A DNA stretch of 64,000 nucleotides, from positions 1-64,000 of the forward strand of contig DATFGQ010000025.1 of NCBI GenBank assembly GCA_035249305.1, written 5' to 3'. The stretch is from DASUNP01 sp035249305. GTDB lineage: Bacteria > Acidobacteriota > Blastocatellia > UBA7656. The notes beneath the pieces were generated by a model that was not told the origin of the DNA, made no database searches, and saw only the letters and a program-made list of their open reading frames with translations. The translations under genes were made by a program, and so were the position numbers. Below are positions 7,333 through 15,944 of the stretch, in pieces. Within the stretch, counting starts at the first letter, position 1, and the number at the start of each line of letters is the position of its first letter.

Positions 7333-10230
7333 TTACTGGTTCGCTTTCTCTTTTTTCTCCTCCTTCTTCTTCTCGTATGTGTAATACGCCTTGCTCATAG
7401 AGGTTGCGAAATCACCCGCGTTAGAGATCTTCAGCCCTTCGAATACCTGGTCCGTTTCCAGATAGACGGGCACTTTGCCGGGTTCGCTCTTGGTCAGTTG
7501 CACAAGTATGGCCCTCCCGCTCGGGTCGCGGTTGACTATCGTTGCTTTGCGAGAGCCGAACATCACGTCGACGACATGGTGCAGGTTCTCGCCGGAGATT
7601 CTTACGTTGGCTTCCTCTTCGGCGGGGCCGGATGGGTTGCCGGTCGCCACGTTCTCAACATTATGGATGCTGGGCGCGAGCGGGATAGCCACGGCGAGCA
7701 CCTCTTTTATCGTCCCGTTGCGCTTGGTCTTGATCAGGAAGTCGGTCTTCTTTGCCTTTATGTTGGCGATGAACCCGTTGCCTTTCGGGACCAGGTCGCC
7801 TTTCAGCTCGCCGTCCGCGGGATCGATCTCCACGCCTGGGTTCGGCTCGGCGCCGGGTATCGATAGTTCGAGCTCCAGGTCGGCCTTGTTAGGCGCACCC
7901 GGCCGGAAGCTCAGCAGCTTGAGGCTCGGCGATACTTTGGGCTGGAATTTAGCCTCCTTCGACTCCCACCCCTGCTTGGTGTTCTGCGAGTACCTGACGG
8001 CGTATTTCCCGTCATTCTCCTTCAGAAGATTCAGGACATAGACTTCGGTCGATTCCTGCATCGCCCATTCTGCGCCGGCCGGGGGTGTCGAGCCCGGTGG
8101 GTAAATTCTCAACCGCCTGTCATTGACCGTGATCTGAGCGTTGCTCCTAAAGCCGCTCCCTACGAGTCGCGTCTGGACATACGTGGCGGCCCCTTGCACG
8201 GCGCGCGGGTCTTCAACCTTCTCTACGGAGAAGCCCCCGATGAACATAGGCGTGGTGACGCTATATCGATAAAGGTACTGGTTCGGAACCCTGTTGATGT
8301 AGTCGAGAGGATAGAAATTGATGGGATTCGTCTTCTCGGGGGTCACCAGCGTGATGATAGGGGTGCCGACATAATCGTCGCCCATCTTGAAGGCCAGGAT
8401 AAGCTCATCGCTGCTGACCTGCTCGAACGCCCCGTTGGCCCCTCCCGGCTGCGCGGCGGCCGGCGTCTGCTCGGTTATGTACCTGCCGATCGACAGTACG
8501 CGCGTCAGCGGCGCGCCGTTTACGAGGATGCCGACTTGAGGCGAGAAGTACGGGCCTTTGAGAATCACCGTTGCGAGGTTCCCTTTCGTCACCGGGACAT
8601 AAGACATCTCATCGATGTGGAATCCTTCGGTCAGCTCGTTAGGTATGCGGACCCTGAACGTGCTGACGCCATCCACGAACGGCTCCATCTTGGTCGGGTC
8701 GGCCTTCCGCTTATAGGCGACGCCTTTTACGGAAAGCTCAAGCCCCGACGCGGTCGCGGGGACCGCCAGCACGGCGTAGGTCGTTCTAACCCCCGGCGCT
8801 ATCCTTTTGCTCCCGGGCAGCGGGCCGAAGGTCCACCCGAACCTGTGATTGCCCTTCCCGAAGCCCGAGGCGAAAATGTCCTGTTGAACGAATTGCTCAT
8901 AAAGCTCTTTTTGCCTTTGATAATTCACAGAGCCGGCGAAGCCGATCAGGAATTTCACCGCCGCCAGGAAATTCCGCTGCTTGAGCGTCGCATGGAACTC
9001 GTTCACGTTGAGCGCGCTTTGCCTGGGGATGATGTCGAGCGTGCGGACTTTGAGGTTCTTGAGCGTTGGGGTAGTGGTGCTGGCGCACTCGACCGGATAC
9101 CAGTGGCTATCGTCGTTTTGTATTTTTTGCAGTGACAGATAAGCGGGCTGATCGCTGTAGACTTCGATATCCGCTTGCTGGGGCCGGGCGGTTTGATCAA
9201 CATCCTGTTGCCGATTCTGAGTGGGCCTCCTCTCCTGGTCCGGCCGGTCGGTTTGCAGCCTCCTACGGGTGTTTGTGGGATCGCAAGGCTTTCCTCCCTC
9301 GTCGTCGTAGAACTTCGTCACCTGCCAGATTATCTGCGCGGTGTAGTCGTCCGCCTTATCCGGGACGGTGTAGATCGATGCGGGGAGCTCAAGAAAGACT
9401 ATGCGCTCGTCGGGGCCGATCTCGTCTCTAAGCAGCGTGAGCTGCTTGGAGATGATCTCGTACTGCATCTGTATGAAGTTATCGAGCACCATCGAGGAGT
9501 GCAGCTTCGGCATCCCCAGGTTGTCGGTCGCGTGCTTTAAGAAGTCGGTCATCGCCGCTGACGTGGGCAACTGGCCCGCGCCCGACACTTGAGGGGCTGT
9601 CAGCTCGGGCACCGCAAGGTCGAGCCCTTCCAGGTCCTCTTTCGTATTCTTCATCTGCTCGGCCACGCTCTTCTGTTTAGCCTCTTTTTCGGCTATCTGG
9701 TCCTTGACCTTCTTGATGTCGGCCTGCCGCGCCGTGTCGTCTTCGGCGGCAGGCTGAGCGTTCAACGCCGCTAATTCTGAATTCAGTTGCGAAATCTTTC
9801 TCGTCAGGGACGCCGATTCCTGCCTTTGCTCGGCCAGGTCTGATTCGAGCAGCTCCTTGCGAGCCATCTGGTTGTTGAACCGTTGCATCCCGAGTCGGTT
9901 CTTCGTGCCGATGGCCTGGTCGAACTGCGCATCGATCTGCAAAAGCGTCCTGAGGACCTCGATCCTGCTGCCGTGAATCACGTTGGGATTGAGGTCGTCT
10001 TCATTAGGCATGCGATTCTTGAGCTTCTGATTCTCCTTGTGCATGCTGGCGAGCAGATAATGGGCCTGCGCCATAGACCATGCGGAAGGCTGACCGATCT
10101 GTATCTTAACTCTCGCGGCCGCCTTCACCGCGTCGTCCTTATCCTGGGCCTGGGCAGACCCGGGCGCCAGCGAGAGCAGCAGCGACATGCACAAGACTAT
10201 GATTGAAGCTTTCATTCCAAATCTCTTCAT
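7333..10230 (-). CDS. Large secreted protein with N-terminal coiled coil and C-terminal IPT/TIG-like domains, function unknown
   Basis: The 965-residue product begins with a clean Sec signal (MKRFGMKASIIVLCMSLLL, cleavage after SAQA). Residues about 110-200 are rich in Glu/Lys/Gln/Leu heptads and look like a coiled coil. The middle and C-terminal parts are beta-rich; the last 100 residues (SIHNVENV, ANVRISGENLHHVVDVMFGSRKA) resemble an IPT/TIG immunoglobulin-like fold. No enzyme motif is seen. The start at 10230 is chosen because AGGAGG sits 6 nt upstream; a longer frame to 10254 would bury this site. A surface or periplasmic scaffold role is plausible but unproven. Confidence 0.75.
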   Translation of the reverse strand: MKRFGMKASIIVLCMSLLLSLAPGSAQAQDKDDAVKAAARVKIQIGQPSAWSMAQAHYLLASMHKENQKLKNRMPNEDDLNPNVIHGSRIEVLRTLLQIDAQFDQAIGTKNRLGMQRFNNQMARKELLESDLAEQRQESASLTRKISQLNSELAALNAQPAAEDDTARQADIKKVKDQIAEKEAKQKSVAEQMKNTKEDLEGLDLAVPELTAPQVSGAGQLPTSAAMTDFLKHATDNLGMPKLHSSMVLDNFIQMQYEIISKQLTLLRDEIGPDERIVFLELPASIYTVPDKADDYTAQIIWQVTKFYDDEGGKPCDPTNTRRRLQTDRPDQERRPTQNRQQDVDQTARPQQADIEVYSDQPAYLSLQKIQNDDSHWYPVECASTTTPTLKNLKVRTLDIIPRQSALNVNEFHATLKQRNFLAAVKFLIGFAGSVNYQRQKELYEQFVQQDIFASGFGKGNHRFGWTFGPLPGSKRIAPGVRTTYAVLAVPATASGLELSVKGVAYKRKADPTKMEPFVDGVSTFRVRIPNELTEGFHIDEMSYVPVTKGNLATVILKGPYFSPQVGILVNGAPLTRVLSIGRYITEQTPAAAQPGGANGAFEQVSSDELILAFKMGDDYVGTPIITLVTPEKTNPINFYPLDYINRVPNQYLYRYSVTTPMFIGGFSVEKVEDPRAVQGAATYVQTRLVGSGFRSNAQITVNDRRLRIYPPGSTPPAGAEWAMQESTEVYVLNLLKENDGKYAVRYSQNTKQGWESKEAKFQPKVSPSLKLLSFRPGAPNKADLELELSIPGAEPNPGVEIDPADGELKGDLVPKGNGFIANIKAKKTDFLIKTKRNGTIKEVLAVAIPLAPSIHNVENVATGNPSGPAEEEANVRISGENLHHVVDVMFGSRKATIVNRDPSGRAILVQLTKSEPGKVPVYLETDQVFEGLKISNAGDFATSMSKAYYTYEKKKEEKKEKANQ

Positions 10231-10839
10231 AACACGCCTCCTGAGTTTTACCATTTTCCGGCCTAAGCTCCTGGACTCTTACACGTAGATACACCTTGCA
10301 TGGAGTAATGCCGATAACCGGCAGAACATTTCACCGCCGCCCCGTGAGAGAAAGCGTATGGATCTGTTTTAAGGCTTGATTTTGACCAACCTTGTTGTAA
10401 GAGCCAGTACGAACGAGGCCGGGAGTCTATTACTACTCAGAGGGCGTTTGAAAAGCCCTGTAGGGGCTCGATGTCTGTAGAAGGGTCGCATAACCATTAT
10501 CCAACTCCTACGGAGTTGAATGTACCTGCTTGGCGATTATCTACAAACATCTGGCTCCTACGGAGCAGGATAAGTTGCTACTTCTCAGACACGCTCTCAA
10601 GAGATAGTGTCAACAAGTTTTTCCGGTTAACTCCGCTCGAGGTAATCTGACTCTGGGGTGGAGGGACGAGCCGGCGCGCTCCGGGGCAGCGTTTTTATCC
10701 GGGCCTGCGTAACCCGCCGTCGGGCGCGCGCGTTAATAGTAATTGGGCGGGCATCGATACTACAATCTACGGGCGCGAGAGGCAGCCCCGGCGCCAGCGC
10801 TGGACAATCCGAGTCGTAGTCGTCCTAAAGACCTGTCGA
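10231..10839. other. Intergenic region, 609 bp, between divergent genes
   Basis: This interval separates the large secreted protein (minus) from the ECF sigma gene (plus) and must hold both promoters. It contains the MITE copy at 10440-10596. Outside that copy I see no coding sequence and no convincing promoter boxes. Confidence 0.7.
10440..10596. mobile_element. MITE-like element, copy A (157 bp), terminal inverted repeats and TCA target duplication
   Basis: The left end GAGGGCGTTTGAAAAG and the right end CTTCTCAGACACGCTC are imperfect inverted repeats. The element is flanked on both sides by TCA (10437-10439 and 10597-10599). The interior holds palindromes AACTCCTACGGAGTT and GGCTCCTACGGAGC. 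It has no coding capacity. Related copies lie at 17581-17786, 54994-55171 and 55192-55406. Confidence 0.8.
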
Positions 10840-11472
10840 ATGGATAAGACCACCGACAACTTTGCTCTGGCAACCGTTAAGTCCGATGACCGCCCGGTTG
10901 ATAACGAAAGCGACGAGGAGCTGGCTCTGCTTGCGGGCAAAGGCGACGAGCGAGCCTTCGAGCGGATCTTTTACCGCCACCGCAAGCGCGTGGCGCGGCT
11001 CGCGGGCCGTTTCTTTAACCGCCCCGAGAGGATTGAAGAGATCGTCCAGGAGACTTTCACCAAGATGTACGTGGCCGTGGGCAGCTACTCGGCCGAGCGC
11101 GGGCAGTCTTTCGCCGCATGGCTTACGCGCATCGCCATCAACTCGTGCTACGACGAGCTACGCCGCACGCGAAGGCGGCCGGAAGGCGCGTTAGACGACG
11201 TGACCGCAGACGAGATGGCATGGCTTGCGGCCGACGGCGGCCGCGCCTCGGCCGCAAACAACAGCGAGTCCGCCGTCATCTTGCGCGACCTGGCCGCGAA
11301 GCTGCTGGCGCGGCTCGCGCCCGACGACAGGCTTGTGCTCACGCTGCTCGACGGCGAAGAGATGTCCGTAGTAGAGATCGCGCGAGCGATGGGGTGGTCG
11401 GATTCGAAAGTTAAGGTGCGAGCGCACAGGGCGCGGCAGTCTTTGCGCCGCGTGCTGGCCGAATACATTTGA
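10840..11472 (+). CDS. ECF-type RNA polymerase sigma factor (sigma-70 family)
   Basis: The 210-residue protein has a sigma region 2 (about residues 35-105: AFERIFYRHRKRVARLAG, ERIEEIVQETFTKMY, FAAWLTRIAINSCYDELRR) and a region 4 HTH (about 150-205: VLTLLDGEEMSVVEIARAMGW, SKVKVRAHRARQSLRRVL). Such factors redirect RNA polymerase to stress regulons. An Ala-rich linker (about 115-150) separates the domains. The next two genes encode a one-TM protein and a Spy/CpxP-like protein and are close enough to form an operon, so they are the likely regulators. Confidence 0.92.
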   Translation: MDKTTDNFALATVKSDDRPVDNESDEELALLAGKGDERAFERIFYRHRKRVARLAGRFFNRPERIEEIVQETFTKMYVAVGSYSAERGQSFAAWLTRIAINSCYDELRRTRRRPEGALDDVTADEMAWLAADGGRASAANNSESAVILRDLAAKLLARLAPDDRLVLTLLDGEEMSVVEIARAMGWSDSKVKVRAHRARQSLRRVLAEYI

Positions 11473-11487
11473 AGGGGGCAACCGCTT

Positions 11488-11970
11488 ATGCTCTGGAAAA
11501 GCAATGACCCGAACCGCGACCGAATGAGAGACCGGCTGGGCCGCAGGCTCATTCAGGCTTCGCAAGCTACCGAAGAAGAGATAGAGGCGGCCGTCTCGTC
11601 GCCCGAGCTTTTCGAACGCATTCGAACGCGCGCGGCGAGCCAGGCCCGCCCGCCCGGCTGGATGAATAATCGGGTCCTCAACGACTGGGCCGCCGACCTG
11701 TTGAGTGCGCCGCTCGCGATAGCCTGGCGCGCGATACCGGCGCTCGCGCTGGTGGCGACCGTCGCGCTCGCGCTCTGGATAAACGCGAAAGGCAGTCAAC
11801 CTGATAACTCTTTCGGCGCAGCCCCCGCACCCGTCGAGATCATCCAGAGCGAGCCGCAGATGACGCCGGTCACGGCCTGCTCTGTCGCTACTAAAGAGGG
11901 TTGCACCGTATCGACAGACGACGCGGTGGCCATACTCGTAAGCGCAACGGCGAAGGAGACAAACAGATGA
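11488..11970 (+). CDS. Single-pass membrane protein, candidate anti-sigma factor
   Basis: The 160-residue product has a charged cytoplasmic half (about 1-75), one transmembrane segment (about 82-98: IPALALVATVALALWI) and a short outer tail. No zinc-binding anti-sigma HxxxCxxC motif is visible in the N-terminal part. The anti-sigma role is inferred only from position: it begins 15 bp after the ECF sigma gene and overlaps the next gene by ATGA. The start ATG follows GAAGGGGGCAACCGCTT. A family could not be recognised. Confidence 0.7.
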   Translation: MLWKSNDPNRDRMRDRLGRRLIQASQATEEEIEAAVSSPELFERIRTRAASQARPPGWMNNRVLNDWAADLLSAPLAIAWRAIPALALVATVALALWINAKGSQPDNSFGAAPAPVEIIQSEPQMTPVTACSVATKEGCTVSTDDAVAILVSATAKETNR

Positions 11971-12362
11971 ACTCACAAAGCAAAGCCTGGCTCAAGGTCA
12001 TGGCCGTGCTGCTGGTCGTGTTCGCGCTGGGGGGCGTGACGGGCGCGGCCTTGAGCGGCCTGTTCGCGGCGCGCACGGAGACAGACGAGCTGACCCACTC
12101 CATCCGCGACACGTCGAGTTATTTCGGCACCTTGAAGCGCGAGATCGATCTTACGCCCGAACAGGCCGAGCAGATGCAAGCGATCCTGGCCGAGATGCGC
12201 GACGAGTACAAGACGGTCTGCGCCGAAGTGCGGCCGCGATACCACGCGCTGCGCGAGAGCGCGCGGCTGCGCATGCGCGGGCTGCTCTCGCCCGCCCAGC
12301 AGGTGCGGTTCGACTCTATCGTCACGCAGGAAGATTGCAAATGCCCCGAGCAGAAAAAGTAG
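11967..12362 (+). CDS. Membrane-anchored Spy/CpxP-like periplasmic stress or metal-sensor protein
   Basis: The 131-residue product has an N-terminal membrane segment (about 10-32) followed by a helical domain with DLTPEQAEQMQAILAEM and LLSPAQQVRFDSIV. These two LTPEQ / LSPAQ-type motifs are typical of Spy/CpxP/CnrX-like periplasmic helical hairpins that sense metals or misfolded proteins. The C-terminus EDCKCPEQKK has two cysteines. The start ATG overlaps the upstream stop (ATGA) with GAAGGAG upstream. In a sigma operon such a protein could report envelope state to the membrane partner. The 3' end lies in a 15-bp tandem repeat that carries three in-frame stop codons. Confidence 0.82.
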   Translation: MNSQSKAWLKVMAVLLVVFALGGVTGAALSGLFAARTETDELTHSIRDTSSYFGTLKREIDLTPEQAEQMQAILAEMRDEYKTVCAEVRPRYHALRESARLRMRGLLSPAQQVRFDSIVTQEDCKCPEQKK

Positions 12363-12392
12363 GCGCAGAAAAAGTAGGCGCAGAAAAAGTAG
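12348..12392. repeat. Three tandem 15-bp repeats including the stop codon
   Basis: The unit GCGCAGAAAAAGTAG (first copy starts GAG) occurs three times in frame, so the stop codon is repeated three times. Readthrough would only add AQKK per unit. It looks like slippage or local duplication. Confidence 0.9.
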
Positions 12393-12491
12393 TCCGGCCG
12401 TCGCGCGGTAAGACAACCCCGCCCGAAAGATGGTAAGTTTATAGATCGGATTGTAACCGGCACAACTCAGTTGAAAGCGAGGGACCGCGAA

Positions 12492-13985
12492 ATGACGGAC
12501 CGCAAAACCAGAACTCTCTTTTGGGCTGCGGCGCTCTTAATAATCGGCATCATACCCGCGCGGGCGCAGACGGAGAAGATGGCGGCCTGCAACTGGACCG
12601 ACTCGACGCGCGACATCTACATAAACGGGGAGATAGACCGCGCCGCCCAGTTGATGTTCTGCGAAAGGCCCAGGCGGTACGCTCTCGTCTCGCCAAAGCT
12701 CGACCGCGCCATCATCCTCGACCTCACGGATAAGACCGTACTGGCCGCGCCGAAAGAGGCGTTGCAGTTCGCCGAGGACCGCTCGACGGCTACGAGCGAC
12801 GCCGCGGCCGCGACGGCTGCTGCGGGGAAATACACTCTCATCGACGGCTCGACGTACCTGCTGTCATACGGCGGGAAGTCGATCCTGATCCGTTCGCATC
12901 CGGGGCTGACGGGCGAGGTGAGCCTCGATAAGCTCTTCGAGACGGTCCCGGTCTGGCGCTCACTGATGGAGGGCTACGAGCCGAAATCGGAGACCGTCGC
13001 GGCGCTCAAGGCTAGCGATAAGCCTGCCGCCGTCACCCTGGTCTTAGGCTCGTGGTGCCCGGACAGCAAGAACTACATCCCCAAGCTGCTCAAGGCGCTC
13101 GGCGCGGCCGGCAACGACCGCTTGCAGGTGAAGGTCATAGGCATAGACAACCAGTTCCACGAGCCTATGGATACCATTCAGCAGCGCCGCATCGTAAACG
13201 TCCCGACCGTGATCGTCGAGCGCGAAGGGCGCGAGATCGGCCGCATAGTCGAGACGCCCGCCGCCGAGACTATGGAAGAGGACCTCGCGGCCATACTCAA
13301 GGGCAAGCCGAACACGCACATGGGGCGCTGGGACCGCGGGCCGCGGCTGGCGCGCGGGACTTATCAATACCTGGACCAGAGCGGCAAGCAGCAAGGCGGC
13401 GAGGAGTGGGAGTTGTTCAGCACGAACGAGAACGGCTATCTGATCCACAGCACTATAAAGACCGACGAGCTTACGACAGAGGTCTGGCACCGACTGGACG
13501 GCCAGCGCCGCCCCACGTTCGTCGAGATAACGAAGCAGCGCGGCGACGGGGTCGTCAGGACGCGCTACCGCTTCCCCGACAAGAGCATGACGGCGCGCTT
13601 GAGAGGCAACGAGCCCGGCGTGATAGAGCAGACGCTGAGTGTGCCGGAACGATTGGCGTTCGTATCGCCCGCCGTCGCGGCCGAAGGCTGGGGGTGGATG
13701 CAGATCGCGTCATCGCAGGAGCCGAAGTCAATCACGAGCTACTTCGCGCCGCGCGGCTACGCCGAGACCGTGGGCGTGCTGCGGCAGGCCGCCTACGAGG
13801 TGAAGGGCGAAGAAGCCGTCCGAGTGAGCGGGCGAGAGATCAGGGCCAAACACCTGTTGCGAAAAACCGACCGCGAGAGCTCCGACTGGTGGCTGCACCC
13901 GGAGCTTATGATTCCCGTCCGTGGCAAAGTCGCGGGCGGGCTTGAATACGTTCTCACTTCGCTTGAAGCTCCAACCGATAAGTAG
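12492..13985 (+). CDS. Secreted protein with thioredoxin-like domain (WCPDS motif)
   Basis: The 497-residue product has a Sec signal (TLFWAAALLIIGIIPARAQ). Its middle part (about residues 170-275) is thioredoxin-like: VTLVLGSWCPDSKNYIPKLLKAL, then a cis-Pro segment IVNVPTVIVEREGREIGRI. The active site is CPDS, so only the first cysteine of the usual CxxC is kept, which argues against a simple dithiol oxidoreductase. The N-terminal part and the C-terminal 220 residues match no family I recognise. ATG 12492 is chosen because GCGAGGG lies upstream and it gives a clean signal; TTG 12471 is the alternative. Confidence 0.78.
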   Translation: MTDRKTRTLFWAAALLIIGIIPARAQTEKMAACNWTDSTRDIYINGEIDRAAQLMFCERPRRYALVSPKLDRAIILDLTDKTVLAAPKEALQFAEDRSTATSDAAAATAAAGKYTLIDGSTYLLSYGGKSILIRSHPGLTGEVSLDKLFETVPVWRSLMEGYEPKSETVAALKASDKPAAVTLVLGSWCPDSKNYIPKLLKALGAAGNDRLQVKVIGIDNQFHEPMDTIQQRRIVNVPTVIVEREGREIGRIVETPAAETMEEDLAAILKGKPNTHMGRWDRGPRLARGTYQYLDQSGKQQGGEEWELFSTNENGYLIHSTIKTDELTTEVWHRLDGQRRPTFVEITKQRGDGVVRTRYRFPDKSMTARLRGNEPGVIEQTLSVPERLAFVSPAVAAEGWGWMQIASSQEPKSITSYFAPRGYAETVGVLRQAAYEVKGEEAVRVSGREIRAKHLLRKTDRESSDWWLHPELMIPVRGKVAGGLEYVLTSLEAPTDK

Positions 13986-14001
13986 AATGAAAGGAGATTG
14001 C

Positions 14002-14373
14002 ATGCTTCCTATTCGCGGCCTCTACGAAATCGCCATTAGAGTGAAAGACCTGGACATGGCCGAGAGCTTCTACCGCGAGGTGCTGGGGCTTGAGGTCGGC
14101 CTGAGGGACGAGCGAAGGAGGTGGCTCTTTTTGAGGGCGGGCGGCGACGCCGGGATGATCGTGCTCCAAGAGAATAAAGGCGATTGGCCCACGCAGCACC
14201 TCGCGTTCACCATCGACGCGGCCGACGTAGAACGCGCGGCCGGATTGCTCGCCAGTCGCGGCGTCGAGATAGACGGGCCGCACTATCACGAATGGATGCC
14301 CGCCACGTCTATATACTTTAGCGACCCGGACGGGCACGAGCTGGAGTTGTGCGCCCCCGTCAAAAGAGAGTAG
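14002..14373 (+). CDS. VOC (glyoxalase/bleomycin-resistance) family protein
   Basis: The 123-residue protein shows the paired beta-alpha-beta-beta-beta modules of the VOC fold: YEIAIRVKDLDMAESFYREVLGLEV at the start, and SIYFSDPDGHELELCAP at the end. Candidate metal ligands are a His in QHLAFTI and Glu in HELELC. VOC members include glyoxalase I, dioxygenases and antibiotic-binding proteins; the substrate cannot be told here. The start at 14002 has AAAGGAG at the right distance, unlike the in-frame ATG at 13987. Confidence 0.88.
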   Translation: MLPIRGLYEIAIRVKDLDMAESFYREVLGLEVGLRDERRRWLFLRAGGDAGMIVLQENKGDWPTQHLAFTIDAADVERAAGLLASRGVEIDGPHYHEWMPATSIYFSDPDGHELELCAPVKRE

Positions 14374-14459
14374 CCGGGGCAGCCGATCCCGGCTCCCCGC
14401 CAACAAAGCGACAAGACCGTGTCGGAGTTGATGGCGCCGGATTGAGAGCGCAAGAAGAT

Positions 14460-14501
14460 TCACCGCAGAGACACAGAGCGCGCTCTGTGTCTCTGCGGTG
14501 A
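14460..14501. repeat. 42-bp perfect palindrome of the CACAGAG family
   Basis: The sequence from 14460 to 14501 equals its own reverse complement over all 42 bp, with half-site TCACCGCAGAGACACAGAGC plus one base. It is followed by TTTCCTTTT. It lies between a plus-strand and a minus-strand gene, so it could act as a bidirectional terminator. It is related to the imperfect repeat at 2929-2992. Confidence 0.85.
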
Positions 14502-14525
14502 TTTCCTTTTAACCGCGCAGACTCA

Positions 14526-14906
14526 TCAGAATATCTTGCGCTTCTCTGTGCGGTTTTTGTAAAGCCAGATCCCCGTGGCGGCCCCCGCGCCTACGATAGC
14601 GCCTATGACGGCGCCCTTCTTACCTTTCACGACGCCGCCCGCCACCGCGCCCGCCGCCGCGCCTGTGCCTATGACCGCGGTCGCCCCGAGCGGGCTGTCC
14701 ATCCAGTGATGGTCGCGCTCTACGTTGACTATCCCAGGCCCGTCGAGCACGTTAATCCCTATATCGCCATACTTGATGCCGTTCTTGCTCCGCTTTATCT
14801 TGATCTTCCTGTACCCGTCGTCTCCATCCTGGGCCAGAGCCGCCATGGGGCTTGCCAGCCCCAGCAGGGAGAGGATTAGTAAGAGACTAGCCAGCTTTCT
14901 TAGCAT
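14526..14906 (-). CDS. Small secreted glycine-zipper protein, function unknown
   Basis: The 126-residue product has a Sec signal (cleavage after MAALA) and a C-terminal glycine-zipper stretch (about 75-112: GTGAAAGAVAGGVV and GAVIGAIVGAGAATGIWLY). Such segments insert into or pack against membranes, as in outer-membrane lipoprotein 17 kDa-type proteins, but there is no lipobox. The mature N-terminus is charged (KIKIKRSKNGIKYGDIGI). The function is unknown. Confidence 0.75.
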   Translation of the reverse strand: MLRKLASLLLILSLLGLASPMAALAQDGDDGYRKIKIKRSKNGIKYGDIGINVLDGPGIVNVERDHHWMDSPLGATAVIGTGAAAGAVAGGVVKGKKGAVIGAIVGAGAATGIWLYKNRTEKRKIF

Positions 14907-15095
14907 TATTTATCCCTCCGAAAATTTTGTGAGCGGTTCGTGCGCGAGCCCGTGGTGCGCGGCCCGGCCATCGCCGTGATGCTCGGCGCGGGGTGAAGAG
15001 TTGCCCGGCGGTCAAAAAATCATGATTTAAGAGGCCCGCCGACAGACGCGAGAAGGGCTTGCGCCGGCTGCCGACTCTATAGAATCATTGCCTCG

Positions 15096-15944
15096 ATGAG
15101 ACCGCTCATACTCAGCTTGATCACCTTGATTCTCCTCGTCTCCACGCCTCCGAAACACGACGCGCAGCAGCGCGCGATGACGCAGAACATGCGCGTGCAT
15201 ACAATCCGCTCGAAGGTGCTCTCTAAAGACCGTTACGTAGTCGTCTGGCTCCCGCCCGGCTACGACCAGGACGCGCCGAAGCGTTACCCCGTCTTCTACA
15301 TGAACGACGGGCAGAATAAATTCATCAACTGGCGCATCGACGAGATAGCTCAAGCCCTGATCGAGGCGAAAGAGATCGAGCCGTTGATTCTCGTAGGCGT
15401 TTATCACGGCGGGACGCAGGAGGATCGTTACAGAGATTACACGCCTACTCACACCCCCGCCCACAGGATGAGCGGCAAGGCCGGCGCTTACGGTCGCATG
15501 CTGGTCGAGGAGGTCAAACCATTTATTGACGCCGAGTACCGCACGCTCGCCGACGCCGCGAACACAGGACTAGGGGGCGCGTCGCTCGGGGGGCTGGTCT
15601 CGCTCTACCTGGGGCTTGAGCATCCGGCTGTCTTCGGCAGGCTGGCCGTCATATCGCCGTCCGTCTGGTGGGACGACCGTATGATAATCAAGAGGGTCAA
15701 GAAGCTCCCCTCGAAACAGAATCTGCGAATCTGGCTCGACATAGGCACGGGCGAAAGCGACCAGGCAGTCGAAGACGTGAAACAACTGTGCGACGCGCTC
15801 ACGGCGAGAGGGTGGGCGGAGGGCGCGGACCTGAGCTGTTTAGTGTTGAAGGGCGCCGAGCACAACGATAAAGCGTTCGCCGGGCGCGCGGGCCAGGTCC
15901 TCAAGTACCTGTTCCCTGCGCAGGCGAAAAGCGGCTTGCAATGA
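15096..15944 (+). CDS. Secreted esterase of the enterochelin-esterase / esterase D superfamily
   Basis: The 282-residue alpha/beta hydrolase has an N-terminal hydrophobic signal (LILSLITLILLVS). The core shows VWLPPGYDQ, YPVFYMNDGQNKF, the nucleophile elbow GGASLGG, PSVWWDD and a likely catalytic His in KGAEHND. This pattern matches the putative-esterase family (PF00756) that hydrolyses carboxyl esters or siderophore esters. It is monocistronic. A weak ribosome site leaves some doubt about the exact start. Confidence 0.85.
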   Translation: MRPLILSLITLILLVSTPPKHDAQQRAMTQNMRVHTIRSKVLSKDRYVVVWLPPGYDQDAPKRYPVFYMNDGQNKFINWRIDEIAQALIEAKEIEPLILVGVYHGGTQEDRYRDYTPTHTPAHRMSGKAGAYGRMLVEEVKPFIDAEYRTLADAANTGLGGASLGGLVSLYLGLEHPAVFGRLAVISPSVWWDDRMIIKRVKKLPSKQNLRIWLDIGTGESDQAVEDVKQLCDALTARGWAEGADLSCLVLKGAEHNDKAFAGRAGQVLKYLFPAQAKSGLQ

